DNA of 64,000 bases from Paenibacillus yonginensis (GCF_001685395.1 NZ_CP014167.1:434001-498000); one strand, 5' to 3'. Numbered from the stretch's first letter, positions 52,403-60,959 are shown. Numbers and translations are program-made. The notes: generated by a model not told the origin, from the letters alone.

Positions 52403-52753
52403 TTGATTGTAAAGCGCGGCGACGTTTTTTTCGCAGATCTCTCTCCTGTGGTCGGTTCCGAGCAGGGTGGGGTCAGACCGGTGCTGATCATCCAGAATGA
52501 TATCGGGAACCGTTTCAGTCCGACTGCCATTGTGGCGGCCATTACGGCCCAAATCCAGAAAGCAAAGCTGCCGACTCACGTGGAGATTGACGCTGAAGCC
52601 CACGGCTTTGACCGTGATTCCGTCATTTTGCTGGAGCAGATTCGGACGATTGACAAACAACGGCTGACGGACAAAATCACGCACCTGGACGAAGAAACGA
52701 TGAAGAAGGTGGATGACTCTCTTCTGATCAGTCTGGGTTTGATTGACTTTTAA
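52403..52753 (+). CDS. ndoA: Endoribonuclease toxin NdoA (MazF/EndoA)
   Basis: A 116-residue MazF-family endoribonuclease that cuts single-stranded mRNA, in Bacillus relatives at UACAU. Catalytic Arg25 ([12 protein letters not shown]) and Thr48 (VAAITAQIQ) are at the positions known from the Bacillus enzyme. It starts with TTG at 52403, directly after the antitoxin gene, so the two are translationally coupled. A terminator follows. In this genus group the pair is chromosomal and conserved beside alr and tex rather than mobile. Confidence 0.95.
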   Translation: MIVKRGDVFFADLSPVVGSEQGGVRPVLIIQNDIGNRFSPTAIVAAITAQIQKAKLPTHVEIDAEAHGFDRDSVILLEQIRTIDKQRLTDKITHLDEETMKKVDDSLLISLGLIDF

Positions 52754-52813
52754 TCGAAGTTGATTGCTGATTTTGGAGTAAGACGCATAAGGTTTAATGG
52801 AGAATAAGTAAGG

Positions 52814-52850
52814 GGGCGCTCCGCCGGTTGGCGGAAGCGCCTTTTGTTTT
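52814..52850 (+). terminator. Intrinsic terminator of ndoAI-ndoA
   Basis: GGCGCTCCGCC pairs with GGCGGAAGCGCC around GGTT, followed by TTTTGTTTTT. Confidence 0.88.
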
Positions 52851-52942
52851 TGCGCGAATTTTGCGATAATGGGAAGGTATGCGGTTGGTTGCGAGACCGC
52901 AAGTAGAAGACAGGAATTGTGAAGAAGAGAGGGAATTATCCA

Positions 52943-55177
52943 TTGACAGAACAGGATATAAATGTACAAGCCGAAGCTCTGTCCGAACAGGCGAAAGCGG
53001 AGGAGCAAGAGCAGATTGTCCGCCAGGTCTCCAGGGAGCTTAACCTGACGCTTAAGCAGGTCCGTACTACGATTTCGCTGCTGGACGAAGGCAATACGAT
53101 TCCTTTTATTGCCCGCTACCGCAAGGAAATGACGGGCGAGCTGGACGAGAACCAGCTGCGCAGCATTGAAGAAAGAAATCAATACCTGCGTGGTCTTGCG
53201 GAGCGCAAACGCGAGGTCATCCGCATCATCGACGAGCAGGGCAAGCTGACCGGGGAGCTGGCCGAATCGATCCGCCAGGCGGTCAAGCTGCAGGAGGTCG
53301 AAGATTTGTACCGTCCTTTCCGTCAGAAGCGGAAGACACGGGCCAGCGTTGCGAAAGAGAAAGGGCTTGAGCCGCTGGCCGAATGGCTGCTGTCCCAGCC
53401 GGCCAAAGGAGACCCTGCGGCGCAGGCAGCCGCTTATGTCGACGCCGATAAGGGCGTGGCCACCGCAGAAGAAGCCCTGCAGGGCGCGATGGATATTCTG
53501 GCGGAGCAGTTCGCCGACGATGCGAAGATCCGGGCATGGATTCGCCGCTATACGATGGATCATGCTCTGATTGTATCGGAAGCGAAGGATGCGGAGCAGG
53601 AATCCGTCTATGAAATGTATTATAACTACCGGGAGCTGGCCAAAAAGATGCCGCCGCACCGCATTCTGGCGATCAACCGCGGCGAACGGGAGAACGTCTT
53701 AAAGATCGGTCTTGAGGTGCAGGCGGAGCCGGTTCATGCTTTTATGACGAAACAAATCATGAAAGGCAGCTCGGCGACTGCCGCTTTGCTGCAGACAGCC
53801 ATTGAGGATGCGTACAAACGGCTGATCGCACCTTCGATTGAACGCGAGCTGCGGGGCGAGCTGACCGAGAAAGCCGAAGCGCAGGCGATTTCGATCTTCT
53901 CCGCCAATCTGCGCAGCCTGCTGCTGCAGCCGCCGGTGAAGGGCAAAACCGTGCTGGGCGTCGATCCGGCCTACCGGACGGGCTGCAAGCTGGCCGTGGT
54001 TGACGACACCGGCAAGCTGCTGGAGGTGGCCGTGACGTATCCGACTCCTCCGAATAACAAAAAGAAAGAAGCCTCAGCCAAATTCCACGAATTGATTGAC
54101 CGGTACGGCATCAATCTGATCGCGATCGGCAACGGCACCGCTTCGCGTGAGACGGAGCAGTTCGTCGCGGAAGTGATCGCCGAGCGCAAGCAGGACGAGC
54201 TGGCTTACCTGATCGTGAACGAGGCTGGCGCAAGCGTGTATTCCGCCTCCAAGCTGGCGCAGGAGGAGTTCCCGGAACTGGACGTCGCCGAGCGCAGCGC
54301 GGCGTCGATTGCCCGCCGCCTGCAGGATCCGCTGGCGGAGCTGGTCAAGATCGAGCCGAAAGCGATCGGCGTTGGCCAATACCAGCATGACGTATCCCAG
54401 AAACATCTGGACGAAAGCCTGAAGGTGGTCGTGGAATCGGCCGTTAACCATGTCGGCGTTGATGTGAATACTGCTTCTTCGGCGCTGCTGTCCTATGTAT
54501 CCGGCGTGAATGCAACAATTGCCAAAAATATCGTGAAGTTCCGCGAGGAGAACGGCAAATTTACGAGCCGCAAAATGCTGCAGAAGGTGCCGCGTCTCGG
54601 CGCCAAAACGTTCGAGCAATGTGTAGGTTTCATGCGGATCGGCGGCGGGGAGAACCCGCTCGACTACACGCCGATTCACCCGGAATCGTATGACGTGGTG
54701 AACCGCCTGTTTGCCGAGCTTGGCCTCAGCATCGATCAGCTTGGCACCAAAGAGCTGGCCGACCGGCTTGCCGCTGTGAATGTGGATGAGCTGGCAGCCA
54801 AGCTGGAAGTTGGCGCGCCTACGCTGCGGGATATTGTGGACAGCCTGGTCCGTCCTGGCCGCGACCCGCGTGAGGAGCTGCCGGCGCCGATTTTCCGCAA
54901 AGACGTGCTCAAGCTGGAGGATCTTGTACCCGGCATGGAGCTTCAAGGAACGGTGCGCAACGTGATCGACTTTGGCGCGTTCGTAGACATCGGCGTCAAA
55001 AACGACGGCCTCGTCCACATCTCCCAGCTCAGCAGCGGATACGTCAAACATCCGATGGACGTTGTATCCGTTGGCGATAACGTCACCGTTTGGGTGCTGA
55101 ACGTGGATGAGAAGAAAGGGCGCGTTGGTCTGACAATGCGGCCTCCGGGCGGCAGCGGCGCCGCAAACGCGCAGTGA
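52943..55177 (+). CDS. tex: Tex-family RNA-binding protein (YdcI)
   Basis: A protein of about 744 residues, probably acting in transcription or RNA metabolism. In order: a helical N-terminal domain, a YqgF/RNase H-like domain (VLGVDPAYRTGCKLAVVDDTGK), helix-hairpin-helix motifs (ARLGAKTFEQCVGFMRI-like region) and a C-terminal S1 domain (LQGTVRNVIDFGAFVDIGVKNDGLVHISQLS). I favour the TTG at 52943 because GAGAGGG lies about 9 bases upstream; a GTG at 52919 extends the frame by eight residues. It matches ydcI in position after ndoA. Confidence 0.92.
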   Translation: MTEQDINVQAEALSEQAKAEEQEQIVRQVSRELNLTLKQVRTTISLLDEGNTIPFIARYRKEMTGELDENQLRSIEERNQYLRGLAERKREVIRIIDEQGKLTGELAESIRQAVKLQEVEDLYRPFRQKRKTRASVAKEKGLEPLAEWLLSQPAKGDPAAQAAAYVDADKGVATAEEALQGAMDILAEQFADDAKIRAWIRRYTMDHALIVSEAKDAEQESVYEMYYNYRELAKKMPPHRILAINRGERENVLKIGLEVQAEPVHAFMTKQIMKGSSATAALLQTAIEDAYKRLIAPSIERELRGELTEKAEAQAISIFSANLRSLLLQPPVKGKTVLGVDPAYRTGCKLAVVDDTGKLLEVAVTYPTPPNNKKKEASAKFHELIDRYGINLIAIGNGTASRETEQFVAEVIAERKQDELAYLIVNEAGASVYSASKLAQEEFPELDVAERSAASIARRLQDPLAELVKIEPKAIGVGQYQHDVSQKHLDESLKVVVESAVNHVGVDVNTASSALLSYVSGVNATIAKNIVKFREENGKFTSRKMLQKVPRLGAKTFEQCVGFMRIGGGENPLDYTPIHPESYDVVNRLFAELGLSIDQLGTKELADRLAAVNVDELAAKLEVGAPTLRDIVDSLVRPGRDPREELPAPIFRKDVLKLEDLVPGMELQGTVRNVIDFGAFVDIGVKNDGLVHISQLSSGYVKHPMDVVSVGDNVTVWVLNVDEKKGRVGLTMRPPGGSGAANAQ

Positions 55178-55238
55178 ACCGATTTGCTGAAACCTGATCG
55201 ATCCGCCAAGCCTTGCCATCAAGCTTTGGCCACCTGAA

Positions 55239-55287
55239 AAAGCCGCAGGTCCTGTCTGCTCAAGCAGAGGAGCCTGCGGCTTTTTGG
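55239..55287 (+). terminator. Intrinsic terminator of tex
   Basis: AGCCGCAGG pairs with CCTGCGGCT and an inner CTGCT/AGCAG extends the stem; TTTTTGG follows. It lies just before the convergent cmpA gene. Confidence 0.85.
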
Positions 55288-55310
55288 TTATGACGTTCGT
55301 CCTTTACCCG

Positions 55311-55454
55311 TTATTCGGCATGAAGCGCTTCGGATGACCCCGGTTCCGACTTGCGGTTATGGTAGAAGAACCAGCAGTCGTTTAGCAGTTTGACCTGACG
55401 CCGATCTTTTTTGTAAAAAGCACTCATCATTTGGTTGCAAAGCCACTTCGGCAT
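55311..55454 (-). CDS. cmpA: Cortex morphogenetic protein CmpA
   Basis: A 47-residue protein close to Bacillus CmpA: MPKWLCNQMMSAFYKKDRRQ followed by VKLLNDCWFFYHNRK, then a short extra tail (SEPGSSEALHAE) not found in the 37-residue Bacillus protein. CmpA is made in the mother cell during sporulation and promotes SpoIVA turnover as a quality check on spore envelope assembly. GGGGGAGGCG precedes the ATG. Its place between tex and the SprT-like gene is the conserved Bacillus location. It shows that this organism forms spores. Confidence 0.9.
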   Translation of the reverse strand: MPKWLCNQMMSAFYKKDRRQVKLLNDCWFFYHNRKSEPGSSEALHAE

Positions 55455-55541
55455 GATGTTCGCCTCCCCCGTAAATCGCTGTTAGGGTATCTATATGGAG
55501 AACGGCCCAAAAGTGTGCGCATCAAAATAAACTTCTGAAAC

Positions 55542-55567
55542 AAAAAAGCCCCACAAAGTGGGGGGCT
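55542..55567 (-). terminator. Intrinsic terminator of the small protein gene at 55569
   Basis: AGCCCC pairs with GGGGCT, and on the minus strand six T follow. It separates this gene from cmpA. Confidence 0.75.
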
Positions 55568-55568
55568 C

Positions 55569-55946
55569 CTATGACAGCAATTCAGTTTCTTCTGCTGCTT
55601 CTTCGTACCATTGCTCTAGCTGAGCCTGAAGGGCACGGATTTCGGTCAGCAAGGAAATCAGCGGGTAGCTCGTTTCCTGAATCGACGAGAAGGATTGCTC
55701 AAGACGGTTGATGTAATCCAGGCCTCCGGCAATTTGATCGGACTCTCTAAGCAGGTCGAGGCTGTCGCATTCGGCTACCGCTTGGGGAAGGGCGGGCACA
55801 TTATCCGCTGTGAGCTTGTCTACTTCCTTGTTCAGGCGCAGGATCAAAGCGCTGAGCTGGTAAGCGTAATCGGCAGGCATTTCCACAAAGATAAGTTCGG
55901 TCTCTTGCTGTAAAATACAATAACGCATGGTCGGCATGGCGGTCAT
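55569..55946 (-). CDS. Conserved small protein of unknown function
   Basis: A 125-residue soluble protein, acidic and mostly helical in its C-terminal two thirds (LILRLNKEVDKLTADNVPAL, then SLLTEIRALQAQLEQWYEEA). Similar Paenibacillus proteins are sometimes labelled hydrolase/acyltransferase, but no catalytic motif is visible. GGAGGGAG lies just upstream of three close in-frame ATG codons (55946, 55940, 55931); spacing slightly favours 55940. Stand-alone gene between cmpA and the SprT-like gene. Confidence 0.75.
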   Translation of the reverse strand: MTAMPTMRYCILQQETELIFVEMPADYAYQLSALILRLNKEVDKLTADNVPALPQAVAECDSLDLLRESDQIAGGLDYINRLEQSFSSIQETSYPLISLLTEIRALQAQLEQWYEEAAEETELLS

Positions 55947-56082
55947 TCTCCCTCCGGTATTCGTTCCTACTTGACAGTGTATCGTAAGGAGAAGTTAAAA
56001 TTCAAGTACAACCCTGACCGACTCCATGAAGATCGGATTCCAGAAAGCAGGCCAGCAAGCAGGAAGGAGGAGAAAGCAGAAC

Positions 56083-56550
56083 ATGGACGATAAAGAGCTT
56101 CAGAGCTGGGTAGAGGAGATTTCGCTGCGCTGGTTCGGCATGAGGTTCCGCCATCAGGCCACCTTTAATTCCAGGCTCCGTTCCACCGGAGGCCGTTATT
56201 TTATGAAGAGCCATAATATTGAAATCAATCCCAAGCAGCTTGAGCATTACGGACGCGAAGAAACGGAGAAGATCATCAAACACGAGCTGTGCCATTACCA
56301 TCTGCATCTGCTGGGGCGCGGATACCAGCATAAAGACGCTGATTTTAAGGCCCTGCTAAATAAAGTGGGCGGCAGCCGCTTCTGTCAAAGCCTGCCGGGC
56401 GCCCAGGGACGCCGCACGCTTCCTTACCGCTACGAGCTGGTCTGCCAGAGCTGCGGCCTGAAATATCCGCGCAAACGCAAGGTGGATGCGAGGAGGTATC
56501 GCTGCGGGAAATGTGCAGGCAAGCTGAAGTTGTTTTCCCTGCCATCCTGA
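56083..56550 (+). CDS. ydcK: SprT-like zinc protein (YdcK)
   Basis: A 155-residue SprT-like protein. The metallopeptidase-type motif is HELCH (residues 67-71) in [16 protein letters not shown], followed by a C-terminal zinc ribbon with paired cysteines ([13 protein letters not shown] and [10 protein letters not shown]). The biochemical role in Bacillus is unknown; eukaryotic Spartan relatives digest DNA-protein crosslinks. The ATG at 56083 follows GAAGGAGGAG; the frame opens earlier at 56026 without a site. Position after tex and cmpA is conserved. Confidence 0.9.
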   Translation: MDDKELQSWVEEISLRWFGMRFRHQATFNSRLRSTGGRYFMKSHNIEINPKQLEHYGREETEKIIKHELCHYHLHLLGRGYQHKDADFKALLNKVGGSRFCQSLPGAQGRRTLPYRYELVCQSCGLKYPRKRKVDARRYRCGKCAGKLKLFSLPS

Positions 56551-56670
56551 AGTGAGGTTCCCGGTCCTTTGGCAGGTCAAAGAGGAGCAGAAAGGGTATA
56601 ATGGATTTAGGATCATTCATCAGGAAGGAATGGCGAATGGCCCGACAACTTTATAAGGGGGAGTAACAAG

Positions 56671-56886
56671 ATGTCCAAATCCGCAGCGAAGAAATATCGT
56701 GATAAACGGATCAGAGAAGGAAAGCTGAATCCGGGAACGGGACGCAGCCCGTTTGCGGCAGCCGATTTAAGGTCCCGAATGACCAAAACCAAACAGGAAA
56801 TGCTTCAGCATAGCAGCCGCAAGCACAAGAATCAGCTCTTGGAGGGATCAAGAGAGGATTCTTTTTTTTGCCGAGAAACGGCTTGA
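56671..56886 (+). CDS. Small basic conserved-looking protein
   Basis: A 71-residue, strongly basic protein starting SKSAAKKYRDKRIREGKLNP and containing SPFAAADLRSRMTKTKQEML. Similar short Lys/Arg-rich proteins with an R..FA.AD...R.TKTK core are common in Bacillales, function unknown. AAGGGGGAG precedes the ATG. It ends 49 bases before tRNA-Asn. The final dozen residues, after QLLEGSRED, lack the basic pattern. Confidence 0.7.
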   Translation: MSKSAAKKYRDKRIREGKLNPGTGRSPFAAADLRSRMTKTKQEMLQHSSRKHKNQLLEGSREDSFFCRETA

Positions 56887-56912
56887 CTTGGTTTGTTGCT
56901 TTATGATATATT
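56883..56912 (+). promoter_or_regulatory. Promoter of tRNA-Asn/tRNA-Ser
   Basis: TTGACT (56883-56888) and TATATT (56907-56912) are separated by 18 bases and lie 24 bases before tRNA-Asn. The -35 overlaps the stop of the preceding small gene. Confidence 0.65.
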
Positions 56913-56935
56913 CAATTACGTTCACTGATAAATGT

Positions 56936-57011
56936 TCCCTGATAGCTCAGTTGGTAGAGCACTCGACTGTTAATCGAGTTGTCACAGGTTCGAGTCCTGT
57001 TCGGGGAGCCA
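56936..57011 (+). tRNA. tRNA-Asn (GTT)
   Basis: Complete 76-base cloverleaf: acceptor TCCCTGA pairs with TCGGGGA, anticodon loop CTGTTAA with GTT, T-loop GGTTCGAGTCC, discriminator G and encoded CCA. Confidence 0.96.
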
Positions 57012-57020
57012 TTTTTATTT

Positions 57021-57109
57021 GGAGAGATACCCAAGTGGCTATAAGGGGACCCTCTGCTAAGGGGTTAGACTGCGTAAGCGGTGCGAGGGTTCGAATCCCT
57101 CTCTCTCCG
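57021..57109 (+). tRNA. tRNA-Ser (GCT)
   Basis: An 89-base class II tRNA with a long variable arm. Acceptor GGAGAGA pairs with TCTCTCC; the anticodon loop CTGCTAA gives GCT, reading AGC/AGT serine codons. CCA is not encoded. It lies 9 bases after tRNA-Asn. Confidence 0.96.
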
Positions 57110-57117
57110 TAGATGAA

Positions 57118-57154
57118 GAAGAGCTGCAGTTTCGGCTGCAGCTCTTCTTTTTTT
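57118..57154 (+). terminator. Terminator of the tRNA-Asn/Ser unit, intron 2 target
   Basis: GAAGAGCTGCAG and CTGCAGCTCTTC are exact inverted repeats around TTTCGG, followed by seven T. Intron 2 starts two bases later. Confidence 0.9.
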
Positions 57155-57155
57155 A

Positions 57156-59057
57156 GTGTGCCACGCATGGCGATTAACTAGGTGGTGAAAGTCCACTGTG
57201 GGGGTTTGTAGTTACCAACCACTAGCCAAGAGCAAGGGTGTCCACCGCGAGGTGGAATCCAAAGGAAGCTGGAGGCAAACTTCCGGCCCAAGGAACACGA
57301 ACATCATCAGGCATAGGATACGGGATGAGTCTGCTAAACAAGACGAAGTCCAATTAACTACACGGACGTACCAATGTAAATGATGTGGGTATATGGAAGG
57401 AAAGTGAATCGTCTTACCGTGGGAGGTCTCATGGACGTGAGGAGATGCACTTCGAATCACGGTTGAAACAAGATTTATCATGAGAAGTCAGCAGACGCCA
57501 TAGTACCGCGAACAGTCGACGGTTCGAGGGAAGGGCTGAACCTTAGGAGGTGAAGTCAATGAAAGTTACCGAAACAGGAGCCAAGGGCAGCCAACTTCTA
57601 ACGGAAGACTCTTTGCAAAAGAATAGTGCGGAACACGAAGGATATGCGGGAGTGCACAGTCCTGCGAGGATAACCGAAACCGACGACACCAACGCAACCG
57701 AGTCGAAGGACCGGTTGCTTGAGAAAATCGTTAGCAGGGACAACTTGAACGAAGCATTCAAGAGAGTCAAAGCGAACAAGGGATCGCACGGAATCGACGG
57801 GATGGGAGTAGATGAACTTCTACAATATCTCAGAGACAACGGCGAGACCATCAAGCAACTGATCTTGGGCGGCAAGTACCGCCCGAATCCCGTTCGAAGG
57901 GTAGAGATTCCCAAAGAGAACGGAAAGAAGAGAAACCTTGGCATCCCAACAGTGGTTGACCGAGTCATCCAGCAGGCAATCGCCCAAGTGCTTACGCCAA
58001 TTTATGAGAGGCAGTTTTCAGACAACAGCTACGGATTCCGACCCAAACGGAGCGCACACCACGCGATGAAACGAAGCCAACAATACGTGCAAGAGGGATA
58101 TCGTTACGTGGTGGATATGGACTTGGAGAAATACTTTGACACCGTCAACCAAAGCAAGCTTATCGAGGTGCTTTCAAGAACGATCAAAGACGGACGAGTG
58201 ATCTCGCTCATCCATAAGTATCTCCGGGCGGGAGTCGTCGTGAAGCATAAGTTTGAGGACACGGAAATCGGCGTACCGCAGGGAGGGAACCTAAGTCCGA
58301 TTCTCAGCAATATCATGCTGAATGAATTGGACAAGGAACTGGAAGCAAGAGGACATCGATTCGTGCGATACGCAGACGATATGCTCATATTCTGCCGGAG
58401 CAGGAGGAGTGCGGAGCGTACCCTGACGAAAATTCTCCCTTACATCGAGAAGAAGTTGTTTCTCAAGGTAAACCGGGAGAAAACGATTGTGGACGATGCG
58501 ACAAAAGTTAAATTTCTTGGCTTCTCATTCTACCAGAGCAAAGGGGAAACGCGGGTCAGAATCCATCCCAAATCCGTATCCAAGATGAAAGCTAAAGTGA
58601 AAGAGCTAACGTCGAGAAGCAACGGAATGGGCAACACCGACCGGGCGCTGAAGCTTAGGCGTTACATCATGGGATGGGTAAATTATTTCAAGCTTGCTGA
58701 CATGAAACAACTACTCCAAACCACTGATAAATGGATGAGAAGGCGTATCCGAATGGTCTTCTGGAAGCAATGGAAACGAGTGAGGACGAAACTCGAAAGG
58801 CTTATATCGCTCGGAATTCATGAACAGAAGGCGTGGGAATACGCAAACACAAGAAAGGGCTATTGGAGAATCTCCAATAGCCCAATCCTCTCGAAGTCCC
58901 TCGGTAACAATAGGCTGAAGAACCTCGGATTCCTTTTCTTTTCTGATTATTATCGACAAGTTACTGCGCATTCCTAATGGAACCGCCGTATACCGAACGG
59001 TACGTACGGTGGTGTGGGAGGTCGGCTGCCCAATTAATGGGTAGCCTCCTACCCGAT
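57156..59057 (+). mobile_element. Group IIC intron, copy 2
   Basis: A second 1.9-kb copy of the intron at 36346-38247, exactly 20,810 bases further on and in the same orientation. By eye the two match throughout, including the non-coding 5' region and the terminal hairpins. Like copy 1 it begins GTGTG directly after a terminator T run and ends ACCCGAT. Flanking sequence on both sides differs from copy 1, which fixes the ends to within a few bases. Confidence 0.88.
57559..58977 (+). CDS. ltrA: Group II intron reverse transcriptase/maturase, copy 2
   Basis: A 472-residue maturase identical in sequence to the copy at 36749, with the same YADD catalytic motif, maturase domain and absence of an endonuclease domain. 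AGGAGG precedes the ATG at 57559. Lack of any divergence means that one copy arose from the other, or both from a third, very recently, and both should be functional. Confidence 0.93.
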   Translation: MKVTETGAKGSQLLTEDSLQKNSAEHEGYAGVHSPARITETDDTNATESKDRLLEKIVSRDNLNEAFKRVKANKGSHGIDGMGVDELLQYLRDNGETIKQLILGGKYRPNPVRRVEIPKENGKKRNLGIPTVVDRVIQQAIAQVLTPIYERQFSDNSYGFRPKRSAHHAMKRSQQYVQEGYRYVVDMDLEKYFDTVNQSKLIEVLSRTIKDGRVISLIHKYLRAGVVVKHKFEDTEIGVPQGGNLSPILSNIMLNELDKELEARGHRFVRYADDMLIFCRSRRSAERTLTKILPYIEKKLFLKVNREKTIVDDATKVKFLGFSFYQSKGETRVRIHPKSVSKMKAKVKELTSRSNGMGNTDRALKLRRYIMGWVNYFKLADMKQLLQTTDKWMRRRIRMVFWKQWKRVRTKLERLISLGIHEQKAWEYANTRKGYWRISNSPILSKSLGNNRLKNLGFLFFSDYYRQVTAHS

Positions 59058-59071
59058 TATCTAGTTATAAG

Positions 59072-59941
59072 TTATACGTTCAGCGAGTGTCCCAGCACCT
59101 GACGTATAGCATGGGCGACCCCATTCTGCTGATTGCTTAACGTAACCATGTGGCACACATCCTTGATCTGCTGATGAGCATTGCCCATGGCCACACTTCT
59201 TCCGGCAACTTTGAACATCGAAATATCGTTATAGCTGTCCCCAATAGCCATCACTTCATTTAATGGTATCTGATGCCTTTCGGCCATTTGCATCAAGGCG
59301 TTGCCTTTTGAGGCAAGCGGATGCTCCACTTCAAAATTGTGGTCGGCAGACACTACCATCGTGAGCTCCTGATCCTGTATATACCGCTGACGTCCGATTT
59401 CCAACTTCTCCTCATGAAAGGAAAAGCCGAGGATATTGTAAATCTCCGCTTCCTCCGGGATATGCCGGCAAGAGGAAATACGAACGAGTCCGTACTGTTC
59501 ATATTGTTTCTCCAAAGCATGCAGCAGGGATTGTAAAGTGGCATCCGGATTGCTGCTCAGCACCCGATCCATTTCAATGCTCATCAGCTCATGACCGTTC
59601 TGCGGGCTGTAAATGCCTCGGTCGGTCATGGCTTCATAATAATATTGATTGGTTTCAAGCCAAGCCAAAACCTCCATCGCTTTATTCCGGTTTATCGGTA
59701 TGCTGTGAATCGGTTGTCCGCTAACATCATGCAAAGTGGCGCCGTTTGCCCCGATGACCGGAGTCCGGATGCCGGCTTTGCTGCAAATGTGCTTCACATC
59801 ATAGAAAGCTCGGCCTGTAGCGATTGTAACCAGTACACCTTGATTTTGAGCTTCCCGAATGGCTTCCGCATTCTCTGCGCTGACCTGACTGTTCGAGTTC
59901 AATAAGGTTCCGTCCAAATCCACGGCAATCATTTTGATCAT
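59072..59941 (-). CDS. Cof-type HAD phosphatase
   Basis: A 289-residue HAD phosphatase of the Cof/YidA class. Motif I is AVDLDGTLLNSNSQ, motif II VTIATGRAF, the motif III Lys lies in LASKGNALMQMAER and motif IV is MAIGDSYNDISMF. The large type IIB cap is between. Such enzymes dephosphorylate sugar phosphates and cofactors such as FMN or PLP precursors. GGAGGAGG precedes the ATG. The start overlaps the stop of the upstream DeoR gene by 4 bases, so the two form an operon. Confidence 0.92.
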   Translation of the reverse strand: MIKMIAVDLDGTLLNSNSQVSAENAEAIREAQNQGVLVTIATGRAFYDVKHICSKAGIRTPVIGANGATLHDVSGQPIHSIPINRNKAMEVLAWLETNQYYYEAMTDRGIYSPQNGHELMSIEMDRVLSSNPDATLQSLLHALEKQYEQYGLVRISSCRHIPEEAEIYNILGFSFHEEKLEIGRQRYIQDQELTMVVSADHNFEVEHPLASKGNALMQMAERHQIPLNEVMAIGDSYNDISMFKVAGRSVAMGNAHQQIKDVCHMVTLSNQQNGVAHAIRQVLGHSLNV

Positions 59942-60726
59942 GTTTCCTCCTCCTTTTTTTCGTCATCCTGGATGGTTAACACCTCGACGCCATGCTGCCG
60001 AAGCTGCTTCAGAAGTTCCGGATCGGGGAGCCGGTCGGTAATGAGCAGATCGACGTCGGACCAGCTGCCGAAACGATAATAATTGCTTTTGCCAAACTTG
60101 AAATGATCAGCCAGCACAATGACCTGGGACGCCTGCTGCATCATCCGTTCTTTGATTCGGCCTTCTTCTTCATACACAGCGAACAGGCCTCCGTCCGCAA
60201 TGCCTCCCGTACCGATAAAAGCTTTATCCGCCCTGTATCGCGACAGGGTTTCGGCTACGGAAATGCCGTAAACAAAACGGTGCTCTTTGTGCAGCTGTCC
60301 GCCCAGCAGGTGAATGGAGACTTGGGGTTTGGAGGACAGCACGTCTGCCTGGTTGATGGAGTTCGTTATCACAAAAGTATCGGCGGCCGTCCAGCTTTCC
60401 GCGCAGGCTTGAACGGTGGTCGAGGAATCGAGGATAACCCGTTCTCCCGGCCTTACCAGCCCGGCTGCGAGCCGTCCGATCTGCTTTTTCTCTTCCGAAA
60501 CGGACAGCAGTCTTTCGTTATAATTTTTGATCGTCTCAAAAGGAGGTGCCGGCAGCAGAGCGCCCCCGCGCGTCCGGATGATGGCCTGCTGTTCCTCGAG
60601 CTTAACCAGATCCCGGCGAGCAGTGTCGCGGGAAACCTCAAAGAGGGAGCAGATGTCTTCAATGGATATGCGTTTATGGACCTGCAGATAATCAATAATC
60701 GCACGCAAACGTTCTTCTTGGTACAT
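59938..60726 (-). CDS. DeoR-family transcriptional regulator
   Basis: A 262-residue regulator with an N-terminal DeoR HTH (IEDICSLFEVSRDTARRDLVKLEEQQAIIRTRGGA) and a sugar-phosphate-sensing domain (GERVILDSSTTVQACAESW, then DKAFIGTGGIADGGLF). GGAGG is upstream of the ATG at 60726. It is co-transcribed with a Cof-type phosphatase, so the pair probably responds to and clears a phosphorylated sugar. Two near-identical 17-base repeats upstream are candidate operators. Confidence 0.92.
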   Translation of the reverse strand: MYQEERLRAIIDYLQVHKRISIEDICSLFEVSRDTARRDLVKLEEQQAIIRTRGGALLPAPPFETIKNYNERLLSVSEEKKQIGRLAAGLVRPGERVILDSSTTVQACAESWTAADTFVITNSINQADVLSSKPQVSIHLLGGQLHKEHRFVYGISVAETLSRYRADKAFIGTGGIADGGLFAVYEEEGRIKERMMQQASQVIVLADHFKFGKSNYYRFGSWSDVDLLITDRLPDPELLKQLRQHGVEVLTIQDDEKKEEET

Positions 60727-60749
60727 GACTTCTACCTCCGTAAGTTATA

Positions 60750-60816
60750 TAAGTGATTATAAGTATTTGTAGTGATTTATGCAACATATTAAGCTTATTT
60801 AAGTAATTATAAGTAT
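60750..60816. promoter_or_regulatory. Two 17-base direct repeats, candidate DeoR operators
   Basis: TAAGTGATTATAAGTAT (60750-60766) and TAAGTAATTATAAGTAT (60800-60816) differ at one base and are spaced 50 bases apart, about five helical turns. Repeats of this sort bound by a DeoR tetramer would allow looping and autoregulation. Confidence 0.6.
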
Positions 60817-60883
60817 AAATTAACATAGATAAAATGAAATGGCTTATCATCTCTGGCTAATGAAAAACTCTTTAAAAAAGTTG

Positions 60884-60912
60884 TTGCTTAGGCTAAACAT
60901 TTTTGATATACT
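60884..60912 (+). promoter_or_regulatory. Promoter of tRNA-Glu/tRNA-Leu
   Basis: TTGCTT (60884-60889), 17-base spacer and TATACT (60907-60912), 48 bases before tRNA-Glu. Confidence 0.65.
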
Positions 60913-60959
60913 CATTCTTGTCGCTGCGAAAGATCGCTTCGATGTCAAAGGAATTGTAT

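Noticed and set aside
52118-52753. ndoAI-ndoA as a mobile toxin-antitoxin module
   Set aside because: Its placement between alr and tex is the conserved chromosomal arrangement in Bacillales, with no transfer signs around it.
51857-53659. A 600-codon open frame on the minus strand across ndoAI, ndoA and the start of tex
   Set aside because: It is antisense to three well-supported genes, has low-complexity His/Leu/Arg composition and no family features or ribosome binding site. It is a by-product of codon use on the other strand.
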